A stretch of 64,000 nt of DNA from CAYPNF01 sp964411985 (GCA_964411985.1 CAYPNF010000040.1:1-64000), one strand, 5' to 3'; positions 1 through 8,573 are shown, counted from the first letter of the stretch. Notes: generated from the sequence alone by a model not told the origin. Translations and numbers: made by a program.

Positions 1-72
1 CGACGTTCCGACGCCAATCCCTGAATTTCCTCCCCCCCAGTGTCTGACTTGCAGTGCAAATCGACAAGTCCG

Positions 73-101
73 TTGACAAGATGGACTAACTGGACTAATC
101 T
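73..101 (+). promoter_or_regulatory. Sigma-70-type promoter for the toxin-antitoxin pair, apparently leaderless
   Basis: A TTGACA hexamer lies at 73-78 and TAATCT at 96-101, separated by 17 nt, which is a near-consensus housekeeping promoter. Transcription would be expected to start about 7 nt after the -10 element, at about 108-109, which is the first base of the antitoxin ATG at 109. The mRNA would then have no 5' leader and no Shine-Dalgarno. Promoter assignment is by eye; the leaderless reading is inference. Confidence 0.55.
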
Positions 102-108
102 GACGCTG

Positions 109-342
109 ATGAAATCGGTGAATGTTCATGAAGCCAAGACGAACTTCTCCCGCCTGCTGGCAACGGTGGAAGATTCGAGCGAATCTTTTGTCATCTGCCG
201 GAACGGCGAGCCGATCGCTGACCTTGTGCCGCACAAACGGGTGAACCGCATCAAACCCCACCCCGTCTTGGGCAAAATCAAAATCAGCTACGATCCGGTT
301 GAACCGCTTTCCAATGATGAATGGCCGGAGGCAGCACGATGA
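109..342 (+). CDS. Phd/YefM-family antitoxin (partner of PIN toxin)
   Basis: A 77-residue protein beginning MKSVNVHEAKTNFSRLL and continuing with a GEPIADLVP segment. This is the classic N-terminal DNA-binding/dimerisation fold of Phd/YefM antitoxins, followed by a short acidic C-terminal tail (DPVEPLSNDEWPEAAR) that would wrap the toxin. The reading frame is open to an upstream start at 40, but the family motif begins at 109 and the promoter hexamers lie inside that extension, so 109 is preferred. The stop overlaps the toxin start in an ATGA. Family knowledge: such antitoxins repress their own operon and neutralise the toxin. Start choice is inference; the family is clear. Confidence 0.85.
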   Translation: MKSVNVHEAKTNFSRLLATVEDSSESFVICRNGEPIADLVPHKRVNRIKPHPVLGKIKISYDPVEPLSNDEWPEAAR

Positions 343-716
343 TCCTCGACACCTGCGCGCTGCTCTGGCTCGCCAGTGGTGACAAAAAGTTAAGCCGCGA
401 CGCTCTCAAGGAAATCAACGAAGCCCCTGCTGTTTACGTTTCGGCCATGAGCGGTTTTGAAGTCGCCCTCAAGATGGCCAAGGGAGAATTGAAGCTGCCG
501 CATCCACCGCAGGTTTGGTTTGAGAAAACCGTCGAGCATCACGGACTTTCCGTCCTGCCGCTGGAATTGAACGTTTGCATCGCCGCCGCCCAGCTTCCCC
601 CGATCCACAACGACCCTTGCGACCGGTTCATCATCGCCGCCGCCAAACTGCACGACTTAACGGTAGTGACGCGCGACGAGCAGTTCGAGAAATACGGTTT
701 AACGGTAATTTGTTAG
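339..716 (+). CDS. PIN-domain ribonuclease toxin (VapC-like)
   Basis: A 125-residue PIN-domain protein. The metal-binding acidic residues of the family are visible: Asp in MILDTCALLW (residue 4), Glu in SGFEVALK, and Asp in HNDPCDRFIIAAA near residue 95, followed by TVVTRDEQF with a further Asp. Length is normal for VapC-like toxins. An in-frame ATG exists at 321, but the PIN motif starts at 339 and this start gives the usual 4-nt ATGA overlap with the antitoxin gene, so the two are translationally coupled. The expected role is Mg-dependent RNA cleavage when the antitoxin is degraded; the RNA target cannot be read from sequence. Confidence 0.85.
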   Translation: MILDTCALLWLASGDKKLSRDALKEINEAPAVYVSAMSGFEVALKMAKGELKLPHPPQVWFEKTVEHHGLSVLPLELNVCIAAAQLPPIHNDPCDRFIIAAAKLHDLTVVTRDEQFEKYGLTVIC

Positions 717-877
717 ACGTAACATTTTCCGCTGTACTCAAGGGGGGTATCGAGCCGGGGGTGTTTAGAGGGCTTGGGCTTGTCGGGGGAAGGGTGATGG
801 CGATAGCGGGGCGGTTGGGAAGGGAGACAACGCTCTCGATCAAGGCGATAGCAAACGACTTGCCGTCTGAGCCCTGC

Positions 878-1999
878 CTACTGGGTTGGTCGATCGCGCA
901 ACCAACGCAGCGCCGCCACTTCTCCATTCATTTTCACTCGGTCGAAATAACTGATCGCTTGGGCCTCCCCGGCATACTGAAGGTGCGTGGAAATGAGTGG
1001 CGCAAGTTCCTTCATGTCCTGCTTGCTTCGTTCGAGTTCTTGAAGTCTTTCCGACGGCGTAGTGCCCAGGGCAGGAATGGCTTCGTTTGGAGGAAGTGAA
1101 GCAAGTAGTGATTTCTCGATACTCAGGCCCACCAGCTGGTCGATGATCATCCGCCCACCTCCGCTCTCCTCAAGTCGATGGCCAAGGTTGAGCCCTAGTT
1201 CCAACATTGTGTCGGCCGAAGCCGAATCGCCCGCGGCCGTGTATTGCTGCCGGAGGGCGACTACTTCCTGGGACAATCGCTTCAAGGAGCTCAGTTGAGG
1301 CAAGAGCGTGTTGACGGAGGCTACCGCTTTGGCTTCAGCGGGAGAGTACTCTGCCGCAAGCAACATTTCCTCCATGCCCTGCATCTGCTCCAGCACTTGG
1401 GCGTCAAACTTGGGCCGACTCGCCGCTTCCAGCAGATCCTGGAGCGCAGCTTGAGTGTCGCCCTGCTTGAGATTTTCACTCGCAGACAGATAGTGGGGAA
1501 GAGCATTGCCCGAGGCAGAGGCCTTATAAGCGTCAAGCCAGTAACGCTTTTCCTCCGGGGTTTTACTATGCAGAAGCGCCATATGCTGTTGGACCAGCGG
1601 GTCCCCGGCAAAGCGATTGGTTATCTCCGAGAGATAGGTGTCATCTCCCGTGAGGCGACGGGCAGCCATGAGGTTTGGCCCGGTGCGCCCGACCGTTGCC
1701 AGGAGTCGATCGACCTCAGCCGTGGTCATTTTAGGCAAACCGCCTTCCTCCAGGCGCTTAGCCCATTGGGGTTGACTCGGGGGCGGATCCTCTTTCTCGG
1801 AGGCGGGTGAGGCACGCGGCGGGCTTAGATGGTTTCCGGTGGCGCGAGGGGGATGGGTGGCTTTCCGGGCTGTTTCCTGACCCAGAGAGGTCGGCTCAGC
1901 CAGGCTCGAGGCGGGGCGGCGCGAGGAAACCAGGCTAAAGGCGATGACCACCAGTACCAGTGCGATCAGGGAAGGGCGGGTGGGAATAGGGAGTCTCAT
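878..1999 (-). CDS. Hypothetical exported or membrane-anchored protein
   Basis: A 373-residue protein of unknown function. Residues about 8-25 (PSLIALVLVVIAFSLVSS) form a hydrophobic segment preceded by Arg, so it is either a signal peptide or a single N-terminal anchor. A Pro/Ser-rich linker follows to about residue 75. The rest is alpha-helical looking, rich in Ala, Leu, Glu and Gln (QLSSLKRLSQEVVALRQQYTAAG), compatible with helical repeats. No catalytic motif is recognised. It stands alone: 717-877 on its 3' side holds no gene and the 5' side is non-coding to the isomerase gene at 2237. Confidence 0.6.
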   Translation of the reverse strand: MRLPIPTRPSLIALVLVVIAFSLVSSRRPASSLAEPTSLGQETARKATHPPRATGNHLSPPRASPASEKEDPPPSQPQWAKRLEEGGLPKMTTAEVDRLLATVGRTGPNLMAARRLTGDDTYLSEITNRFAGDPLVQQHMALLHSKTPEEKRYWLDAYKASASGNALPHYLSASENLKQGDTQAALQDLLEAASRPKFDAQVLEQMQGMEEMLLAAEYSPAEAKAVASVNTLLPQLSSLKRLSQEVVALRQQYTAAGDSASADTMLELGLNLGHRLEESGGGRMIIDQLVGLSIEKSLLASLPPNEAIPALGTTPSERLQELERSKQDMKELAPLISTHLQYAGEAQAISYFDRVKMNGEVAALRWLRDRPTQ

Positions 2000-2236
2000 G
2001 GCAGGATGAGAGGCTCACCCAGAGGTTGTTCTCCGGGGCAGACTTCCCTCTTGAAAGGAGATCTTGAGATCTTACGTGTCATATAAGCATTGGACATGCA
2101 GATGAACTCAAGCTCACGCGCGGGGGGGCGGTTTCTTTGGCGCTGGGACTGGACTCGAGCGGATAGATCCGATGAACGCACTGTTGCGGCGTCGGAAGGG
2201 GGGGGAAGGGAACTGGGTCTGCGACCGCCGGAAGCG

Positions 2237-2698
2237 CTACCTCGGTGGCTGTATGCGCTCTACTTTCTGGTGCGCATCCTTCAGAAAGTCAGCGAACTGA
2301 GGCAGGCCATCTGCAAGGTTCGTGGTGAGGAAAGCCTCCACCGCTTCCTTAGCCATCCATTCACCCCAGATCATGGAGCCCAGGCAAAGAGCGTTCGCAT
2401 TATTGATCGCGCGGCACATCCTGGCCGCAAAGACTGATTCGACCACGGCGGCGGTCACGCCTTTGAACCGGTTTGCCACAATCGACATCCCCATGCCGGT
2501 GCCGCACATCAGGATGGCTCGATCTCCAGTGCCTGCTTGCAGAGATTTGCTTGCCGTGACCCCGCATTCAAAGTAGGGGATCGCTTTTTCCTCCGTGGAT
2601 CCAAGATCGATGACTTCATGTCCTTTGTCGTGGAGGTATTCCAGGACGGCCTTCTTGAGGTTCAGGGCGAACGGGTCAGCAGCGATGATCACTTTCAT
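2237..2698 (-). CDS. RpiB/LacAB-family sugar-phosphate isomerase with altered active site
   Basis: A 153-residue protein of RpiB/LacA/LacB length and fold: MKVIIAAD at the start, CGTGMGMSIVANRFKG at 65-80 (matching the RpiB CGTGxGxSIAANK loop with the catalytic Cys65), and NNANALCLGSMIWG at 99-112. Two usual histidines are missing. The D-H-A/V-G motif reads D-P-F-A (residues 8-11), and the RxHN motif reads RAINN, with Ile98 in place of the His implicated in ring opening in E. coli RpiB. It is therefore probably an aldose-ketose isomerase of this superfamily acting on another substrate, rather than a standard ribose-5-phosphate isomerase. It lies 93 bp downstream of the ornithine decarboxylase gene on the same strand. 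Confidence 0.75.
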   Translation of the reverse strand: MKVIIAADPFALNLKKAVLEYLHDKGHEVIDLGSTEEKAIPYFECGVTASKSLQAGTGDRAILMCGTGMGMSIVANRFKGVTAAVVESVFAARMCRAINNANALCLGSMIWGEWMAKEAVEAFLTTNLADGLPQFADFLKDAHQKVERIQPPR

Positions 2699-2791
2699 GG
2701 GATTTTCGTTTTGCCGCTTGGCTCAACGGCGAGCGGATGTACGTGAGACCAGATCAGGTAGGCTTCGAAGGCTTGGCACCTTCGCACAGAT

Positions 2792-3925
2792 TTATTCGTT
2801 GACGTGAACTACCTTGGCCGGTGGGAAGCCATTGAACCAAGTGGCCGAAGCGTTGCTGTAGGCGCCGATGTTTTCCGAGAAGAGCAGGTCATCGATCTCC
2901 AGGTTCGGCAGGTCCTCGGACAAGGAGACCTTGTCCAGCGCATCGCACGTCTGGCCAAACACCGCACAAATCTCGGGTTTCCCTTTCTTAAAGGACTGGA
3001 GATGGTACTGGATGTGATCGAAAATGATGCCGGAGAACGTGTGGTAAACCCCGTCGTCGATGTAGTAACAGGTCTTCCCGTCGCGTCGCGCCTTGCCTAT
3101 GATCTTCACTACCACCGTCACGGCCGAGGCCACCATGAAGCGTCCTGGCTCAGCGATGATCTGGATATTGGGAGCGAACAGCCGATCGATTTCAGCATTA
3201 ATCCTCCGAGCCAGTTCTTTGATGGGAGGGACATCCCGGTGGTAAGGCGCAGGGAAACCTCCGCCGATATCCAGGATCTTGATCTCGTGTCCGCGATCTT
3301 TGGCTTCCTGCATTACGCTGGCCGACATGTTCAGCGCTTCGACGAAGTTGTGGAAATTCGTGCATTGGCTTCCCACGTGGAAGCTGATCCCTTCCACCAC
3401 CAGGCCCATCTCAAAGGCGGCGATGATCAAGTCCACGGCTTCTCCGGCCTCGGCTCCGAACTTGGAGGAGAGTTCGACGACGGAGCCCGTATTGGGCACG
3501 CGCAGCCGAAGAACCACTCCCGCGTTGGGGGCGAACTTCTTGATCTTCTTGAGCTCCGCCAGGTTGTCGAAGGTCACCAGTGGCTTGTATTGGTCCAAAG
3601 CCAGGAGGGTCTCCTTGGGTTTGGTGGGATTGGCATAGATGATCTTGTCCCAAATGAAGTCCTGCTGTTCCTTCTTCGAGAGGCCCGCGAGGTTCTCGTG
3701 GACCAGCATAAACTCCGCCAAGGAGGCAACGTCGAAGCTGGCTCCGCTCTTGTAGAGAGTCCGCACGATGGCAGGGTCCGGGTTCGCCTTCACGGCGTAG
3801 TAGGCCTGAACCTTGGGCAGGTGTTCACGAAAGGCTTTGAAGTTCCTGCGGATCACCTCGTGATCCACCACGACAACCGGAGTGCCGTGTTGGCGTGCGA
3901 TCTCTATCAGTCGTTTCTTGGTCAT
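2792..3925 (-). CDS. Ornithine/diaminopimelate-type PLP decarboxylase, probably ornithine decarboxylase
   Basis: A 377-residue fold-III PLP enzyme. Visible motifs: the PLP lysine in AYYAVKANPD (Lys46), HVGSQ, GGGFPAPYH, the phosphate-binding EPGR, and the second-subunit active-site CDALD, with YSNASATWFNGF near the C-terminus. This set and the compact length match eukaryotic-type ornithine decarboxylases (and relatives such as lysine/ornithine decarboxylase) rather than LysA or SpeA, so the likely reaction is ornithine to putrescine plus CO2. A deoxyhypusine-synthase-like gene lies upstream on the same strand and agmatine deiminase just beyond, supporting a role in polyamine synthesis. Ornithine versus lysine preference cannot be settled by eye. 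Confidence 0.85.
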   Translation of the reverse strand: MTKKRLIEIARQHGTPVVVVDHEVIRRNFKAFREHLPKVQAYYAVKANPDPAIVRTLYKSGASFDVASLAEFMLVHENLAGLSKKEQQDFIWDKIIYANPTKPKETLLALDQYKPLVTFDNLAELKKIKKFAPNAGVVLRLRVPNTGSVVELSSKFGAEAGEAVDLIIAAFEMGLVVEGISFHVGSQCTNFHNFVEALNMSASVMQEAKDRGHEIKILDIGGGFPAPYHRDVPPIKELARRINAEIDRLFAPNIQIIAEPGRFMVASAVTVVVKIIGKARRDGKTCYYIDDGVYHTFSGIIFDHIQYHLQSFKKGKPEICAVFGQTCDALDKVSLSEDLPNLEIDDLLFSENIGAYSNASATWFNGFPPAKVVHVNE

Positions 3926-3970
3926 GAATCACCCTTTCCTCTCGTTAGTCCAGTCTGCCTATGCGGAACC

Positions 3971-4000
3971 ACCCTTCCCCTCAGGCTAGAGGAGAAGGGT
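3971..4000. terminator. Hairpin between the deoxyhypusine-synthase-like and decarboxylase genes
   Basis: ACCCTTCCCCTC (3971-3982) pairs with GAGGAGAAGGGT (3989-4000), 11 of 12 positions, around a 6-nt loop. On the strand of the flanking genes it is not followed by a strong U tract; on the plus strand a short TTT follows. It could be a weak terminator or an attenuator separating the two leftward genes. Function is inferred only from the fold. Confidence 0.4.
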
Positions 4001-4026
4001 GTTTCATGTCTTACTGACTTCGTTGA

Positions 4027-5223
4027 TCAATAAACGGGTTCGGCGCCGTCGAGCATCTTGACCTTGTTGTGAAGGAAGTACTCCTTCTTGAGCGCGGTGA
4101 GGAACTCGGCGCGCTTGTCGTACAAGCGTTTCAATTTACGCTTCGGATGGCGGGCCAGCGCATAGTGGGTCAAGACGGGCAGGGCAATGGTGGTATCGGC
4201 GTAGCAGACGACCGCGTCGGGAAGGCGGTCGGGATCAACTTTGCCCCAGCTGACGGCTTCGTGTGGGGTTGCTCCGGAGAGGCCGCCGGTATCGGGCCGG
4301 GCGTCGGTGACCTGGAAGAAATAGTCCTGGCCGACTTCCTTGATGCGCAGCACCTCCTGGATTTGAGGTTCTGTTTGGAGCATGAAGTTCTTGGGACTGC
4401 CGCCGCCCATGAGCATGACAGCGCTCTTACCGCCGGAGCGTTTCGCGGCCAGCACATAGCTGGTCGTCTCGTTAACATCAATCGAGGGATTCACGCGTAG
4501 CCCGTTGCCGCGCAGTTCGACACCGGCCACGTTCATGCCGATGGTGGAATCGCCCGGCGAGGAAGTATAGCAGGGAACGCCGCAGCGGTAAGCCGCTGCC
4601 AGTACCGAGACATCCTTGAGGCCAGCTTTTCGCTCCCACTCTGCGGCATAACGGCCGATCAGGTAGTGGAGTTCCGCTGTGCCCATCTCCTTCTGGAACT
4701 CGGGCTGGACGAGCATGCCGCGCAAGATCTCATCTGTGGCCATCAGGCAGTCGCTGTAACCGAGAAGCACGTCATAAATGCGAACGATATCGTTCGTTCG
4801 CAGATCCGTGTCATCCAATTGGTGACTTCCCACGTGAACCGGGAAATTAAAGGCGAAGTGGAGATCGTGGTATAGATTGGCACCGGTCGCTACGATCCAA
4901 TCCACAAAGCCGGCTTTGATCAAAGGCACGATACAGGAACAACCCAGGCCGGCGGGGGTGAGAGCGCCAGCGAGACTCATGCCGACCGTGACGTCCTGTT
5001 CCAGCATTTTCCCGCTGAACAATTGGCAGCCCTCATGGAGCCGGGCCGAATTGTATGCCAGAAAGGCGCTGTCAATCAGGTCAGGGAACTTTTCCTTACC
5101 GGTGATCCCTTTGGGCATGATGCGTTTGCCGGAAAGGTACTTGTCCTTGTTGGGACACTTCTTCTTCAGCAGCCAGTCCGGGGTCTCGGTCAAATCTTCG
5201 CGGTAACGGTTTTTCTTTTTCAT
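4027..5223 (-). CDS. speY: Deoxyhypusine synthase family protein (likely homospermidine-type synthase)
   Basis: A 398-residue member of the deoxyhypusine synthase family. Seen: GMSLAGALTPAGLGCSCIVPLIKAGFVDWIVATGANLYHDLHF, the NAD/spermidine-site stretch characteristic of the family; CYTSSPGDSTIGMN; and GGGSPKNFMLQTEP near residue 274 with the lysine expected to carry the imine intermediate. Bacteria lack eIF5A, and a characterised bacterial homologue (SpeY of Anabaena) makes homospermidine. With ornithine decarboxylase and agmatine deiminase next to it, a polyamine role (aminobutyl transfer to putrescine) is the most likely function. The gene symbol is by family analogy. Start: MKKKNRYREDLTETPDWLL fits the bacterial subgroup. 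Confidence 0.8.
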   Translation of the reverse strand: MKKKNRYREDLTETPDWLLKKKCPNKDKYLSGKRIMPKGITGKEKFPDLIDSAFLAYNSARLHEGCQLFSGKMLEQDVTVGMSLAGALTPAGLGCSCIVPLIKAGFVDWIVATGANLYHDLHFAFNFPVHVGSHQLDDTDLRTNDIVRIYDVLLGYSDCLMATDEILRGMLVQPEFQKEMGTAELHYLIGRYAAEWERKAGLKDVSVLAAAYRCGVPCYTSSPGDSTIGMNVAGVELRGNGLRVNPSIDVNETTSYVLAAKRSGGKSAVMLMGGGSPKNFMLQTEPQIQEVLRIKEVGQDYFFQVTDARPDTGGLSGATPHEAVSWGKVDPDRLPDAVVCYADTTIALPVLTHYALARHPKRKLKRLYDKRAEFLTALKKEYFLHNKVKMLDGAEPVY

Positions 5224-5350
5224 GCTCAGTCAATAGCTTACGTTGAGAGCTCACTATACCGCGTCGATCAGGTTTGCCAATCACTTATGACACAAAACGG
5301 CAAGGCTGGTGGTAGACAACTCTCGCGAAGGATTCTATCCTCTCGGCCGT

Positions 5351-6436
5351 ATGAAGAAGATCAAAGCTGTTTCGCCTTTGAGCCCTGCTGCAAGCGGGTT
5401 CGTCATGCCTGCCGAATGGGAACGCCACGAAGCCACTTGGCTTGCTTGGCCCCACAATGCTACGGACTGGCCTCGGAAAGTGGACACCATTCGATGGGTT
5501 TACGGCGAGATGGTGCGCAAGATCGGCCCCGGAGAAACGGTTCGCCTGCTGGTCAATTCCCCCGCAGACAGGGCAAAGGCGGCCAAGTACTTGACTCGGG
5601 CAGGAGCGGATCTTGCTCAGGTGGAATTCATCGTTCACCCCACCAATCGCGGTTGGACCCGCGATAGTGGCCCCATTTTCGTCAGAAGGACTGGCAAGGT
5701 CAGGGAAACCGCCATCGTCCACTTCCATTTCAACGCCTGGGCGAAGTATCCCAACTGGCAGAAGGACCGCACGATCCCTGTCATGGCAGCCCGCCGGTTG
5801 AAGAAGCAACTTTTTCATGCCCAGCACGCCGGGAAAGACTTCGTGCTCGAAGGAGGGGCAATCGACGTGAATGGGCGCGGTACTCTGTTGACTACCGAGG
5901 AATGTCTCCTGGACCAGGAAACGCAGGTTCGCAACCCAGGGTTGACGAGGGAGGAGATTGACTCGGTTCTCAAGAGTAACCTGGGGGTGAGCAATGTCCT
6001 TTGGCTGGGAGGAGGGGTGGTCGGGGACGATACACATGGGCACGTGGACGACATTTGCCGTTTTGTCAATCCAACGACGGTGGTGTTAGCCCTCGAAGCC
6101 AATTCCAAAGACATCAACTATCGACCGTTGATGGAGAATCGAGAGCGACTGCAGGGAATGAAGCTGGAGAATGGTGCCAGAATCCAAGTGGTGCCGCTTC
6201 CGATGCCTGCCCCCATTTATTATGATGGGTATCGTTTGCCCGCCAGTTATGCCAACTTCTACATCAGCAACGCGGCGGTCATCGTGCCTACATTCAACGA
6301 CCCCAACGACCGGGTCGCTTTAGGCACTCTATCCGAGCTGTTTACAGACCGCCCTGTCGTTGGCATTCACGCCGTCGATTTAGTCTTGGGATTCGGAACG
6401 CTGCACTGCCTCAGTCAGCAACAGCCCATTGGCTGA
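5351..6436 (+). CDS. aguA: Agmatine deiminase
   Basis: A 361-residue protein of the peptidyl-arginine/agmatine deiminase family. Seen: MPAEWERHEATWLAWPHN near the start, NRGWTRDSGPIFV, the EGGAIDVNGRGTLLTTEECLL block, GDDTHGHVDDICRF with the catalytic His-x-Asp, and the C-terminal GFGTLHCLSQQQP carrying the catalytic Cys (residue 353). It hydrolyses agmatine to N-carbamoylputrescine and ammonia. The frame is open from a GTG at 5309. The ATG at 5351 gives a short lysine-rich start and 5402 would give the conserved MPAEWE start; none has a good ribosome site, so the start is uncertain. It is transcribed divergently from the deoxyhypusine-synthase-like gene. Confidence 0.9.
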   Translation: MKKIKAVSPLSPAASGFVMPAEWERHEATWLAWPHNATDWPRKVDTIRWVYGEMVRKIGPGETVRLLVNSPADRAKAAKYLTRAGADLAQVEFIVHPTNRGWTRDSGPIFVRRTGKVRETAIVHFHFNAWAKYPNWQKDRTIPVMAARRLKKQLFHAQHAGKDFVLEGGAIDVNGRGTLLTTEECLLDQETQVRNPGLTREEIDSVLKSNLGVSNVLWLGGGVVGDDTHGHVDDICRFVNPTTVVLALEANSKDINYRPLMENRERLQGMKLENGARIQVVPLPMPAPIYYDGYRLPASYANFYISNAAVIVPTFNDPNDRVALGTLSELFTDRPVVGIHAVDLVLGFGTLHCLSQQQPIG

Positions 6437-6497
6437 CCTTACCCAGATCCTGTCCGCGAGGAGTGCGTTGACTTGGGCTCGCCTCCGGAGCGGTTCC

Positions 6498-7448
6498 TTA
6501 CTTCGGGGTTGGGACTAGGTTGTTGGTGGCGGGATTCGGCGAGGTGGGCAAGGGAACCACCGCGTTCGTCGACGGTGTCGGAGCAAGATTCACGGCGTTG
6601 GTGCCGGGCGCGTCAGCGGGCTTCTTTTCCTCGCTAGGCAGGTCGCTTGGGGAAGGAGTCCGGCGACCACCAATAACCTTGATCGTCCCTTCGCGGTCCA
6701 CCTTGAGTGACGGTCTGGTATCCGTGTACTCATGGGTTCTTCGAAGAGTGAGTTCGCCTTCGGTGTCGATCTTGCAGTAGGTAAACGCCTTGGCGCCAGT
6801 TTGGAAGAGCACGTGCAGACTGCCATCCTGGTCAATCTGGTGCTCCGGCTTGGTGAAAGAAATGAGCGGACCGATGGGGTAAATGCGATAGACGACCACA
6901 TCCTGCTGGTCTGCCAGCCGAACGTAAAGTCGCACAGCCCTTTGGTTCATCGCTTGGAGGAGGCTCCACCGGCGTACCTCCTGTGTGCCATCCGCTGCTG
7001 TCATCCCAAATTCCTGGTCCCACATGCGAACGCCGGCGGAGATATTGACCCCTTTGGGTTTGCTCATGAGTTCCTCGGAAGCACCGGGGATTTTTACGGT
7101 GGCGGTCACGAAATAGCGGCCAGCCTGCTGCATCTCGAAGTAGGGAGCGATGTTAACCCGTCGCGTCACTCGGGAGGCGGAGGGAAGCTCGAAAGGTTCC
7201 ACCACCGGTGGATCGTCAAGCTTCTTCACGATGTAGTCGCCGGCGCTGGCGACGTCAAACCGAAGCCAGTCCTTTTCGGTTCCGAGACTGAGGGTGCGTC
7301 CGCTGAAGTTCACGATTCTGACCACCGCGAAGAGAGGTTCGCTGGCAATGAACTGCTCCTGGTCGAAGGTGACTTCGACGCTTATTTGCGCCGACGCCGT
7401 GACACTGCTGAGCAGGGTTAAGGACAGGGCAAGGAATAGAGATCTCAC
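6498..7448 (-). CDS. Hypothetical secreted protein
   Basis: A 316-residue protein from a GTG at 7448, whose first residues (VRSLFLALSLTLLSSVTASAQ) form a textbook signal peptide with an Ala-x-Ala-type cleavage site. AAAAGG lies about 8 nt upstream. The frame is open to 7505, but that start would overlap the upstream glycosyltransferase gene by 32 bp and bury the signal peptide, so 7448 is preferred. The mature part looks beta-rich (ISVEVTFDQEQFIASEPLFAVVRIVNFSGRTLSLG). The C-terminal 60 residues are Pro/Thr/Asn-rich and low in complexity. No enzyme motif is recognised. Confidence 0.65.
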   Translation of the reverse strand: MRSLFLALSLTLLSSVTASAQISVEVTFDQEQFIASEPLFAVVRIVNFSGRTLSLGTEKDWLRFDVASAGDYIVKKLDDPPVVEPFELPSASRVTRRVNIAPYFEMQQAGRYFVTATVKIPGASEELMSKPKGVNISAGVRMWDQEFGMTAADGTQEVRRWSLLQAMNQRAVRLYVRLADQQDVVVYRIYPIGPLISFTKPEHQIDQDGSLHVLFQTGAKAFTYCKIDTEGELTLRRTHEYTDTRPSLKVDREGTIKVIGGRRTPSPSDLPSEEKKPADAPGTNAVNLAPTPSTNAVVPLPTSPNPATNNLVPTPK

Positions 7449-7473
7449 AGGATGCCTTTTTTTGAGGGGCCAC

Positions 7474-8556
7474 TTAAAGAGAGCATAGCATTCGTTGGTC
7501 GTCATTACCCTGGACCTTCTTTAGCAGGAGACAGGCCAGGTTCAAGACTTCTTGCGGAGTGACTGCCTTCATGCATGCCAACGGCTGGGGGTGGTGGCAA
7601 CGACTGCTCATGCAAGGCACGCACTCCAGGCTTTTCTGGAGAACCCCTTCCCACTGCCGATAGGGCCCGGTTCGGGAAGGTTCCGTTGGGCCAAACACCG
7701 CAGCCACGGGGGTGCCTACCGCAGCGGCGATATGCATCGGGCCTGAATCGTTGGATATCAAGAGTTTCGCAGCGCGAATCCACTCGATCATTTCTGGAAG
7801 ACTGGTCTTTCCCGTTAGGTCCAGGCATCGCCCCGGCACGGCGGCGGCAAGCGATTGCCCCAGCGTGCTCTCTGCTGCGGAGCCCAGGATACCGAATCTC
7901 ACCCGGGGGTATTTCTGACCCAGGGCCGTGATGAGATCCCGGAAATTCTCCTCGGGCCATCGCTTGTTTGGCCAGCGTGCTCCTGGCTGCAAGAGAATCC
8001 ATGGGGAATCCTCGACCTGCCATCTCCGGTGAATGGAGGTCCGGACGCTGTCGGAACGTGGCAACCACTCAAAATCCCACCGTAGTGGAGTTCCAGTAAG
8101 GCGCAGCACCTCCAAATACCAGTCCACGGCATGAGTATTGTAAGAGGGTCTGGGAATCGAGGAATCGTGGAACGTGGGAGCTCCCTCCCGGGGGTCCCCC
8201 AATCCAATTACGCGGCGGGCACCGGACAGCCAAGCCACCACCGCACTTCGGGCGAGCGCCTGCAGATCAATCGCCAAGTCAAAACGGTGGCTTCGGATAG
8301 ACCACAGGCTGCGCAAAGCCTCCATCCAACGCAGGGGAGACCTCCATCTTTGCCTCTGAAATTCCACAACCCCAGTCAGGTCCGGATCGGACTGCAGCAG
8401 GGGAGCCAGGCCCGCGTCGATCCACCAGAAGATCTCGCTGCTGGGCAGATGCCTTTTCAGCATGCGCGCAACGGGAAGCGCGTGAACGACATCCCCCAGC
8501 GAACTTGGCTTGAGAATCAGTACTTTCAAGGGTAAGCCAAGGGTCACCGGGCGCAA
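7474..8556 (-). CDS. Glycosyltransferase family 9 (lipopolysaccharide heptosyltransferase-like)
   Basis: A 360-residue GT9 protein. Seen: the N-terminal LKVLILKPSSLGDVVHALPVARML (GT9 SxxGDxxxxxP motif), HAVDWYLEVL, ILLQPGARWPNKRWP at the start of the second Rossmann domain, and the nucleotide-sugar site LLISNDSGPMHIAAAVGTPVAAVFGPTEPSRTGPY. The C-terminal CVPCMSSRCHHPQPLACM cysteine cluster is also common in the family. It would transfer an ADP-heptose or related sugar to lipid A core at the inner membrane. The substrate cannot be assigned. It sits 17 bp downstream of the phosphoesterase gene on the same strand, so co-transcription is likely. Confidence 0.88.
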   Translation of the reverse strand: MRPVTLGLPLKVLILKPSSLGDVVHALPVARMLKRHLPSSEIFWWIDAGLAPLLQSDPDLTGVVEFQRQRWRSPLRWMEALRSLWSIRSHRFDLAIDLQALARSAVVAWLSGARRVIGLGDPREGAPTFHDSSIPRPSYNTHAVDWYLEVLRLTGTPLRWDFEWLPRSDSVRTSIHRRWQVEDSPWILLQPGARWPNKRWPEENFRDLITALGQKYPRVRFGILGSAAESTLGQSLAAAVPGRCLDLTGKTSLPEMIEWIRAAKLLISNDSGPMHIAAAVGTPVAAVFGPTEPSRTGPYRQWEGVLQKSLECVPCMSSRCHHPQPLACMKAVTPQEVLNLACLLLKKVQGNDDQRMLCSL

Positions 8557-8573
8557 GCCGTCGTCGGGTCGAC

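Noticed and set aside
1996..2181. 61-residue frame on the minus strand in front of the exported protein at 878-1999
   Set aside because: It stops at the ATG of that gene and has an unusual composition (RVQSQRQRNRPPARELEF) with no family match and no ribosome site; a chance frame in a G-rich spacer.
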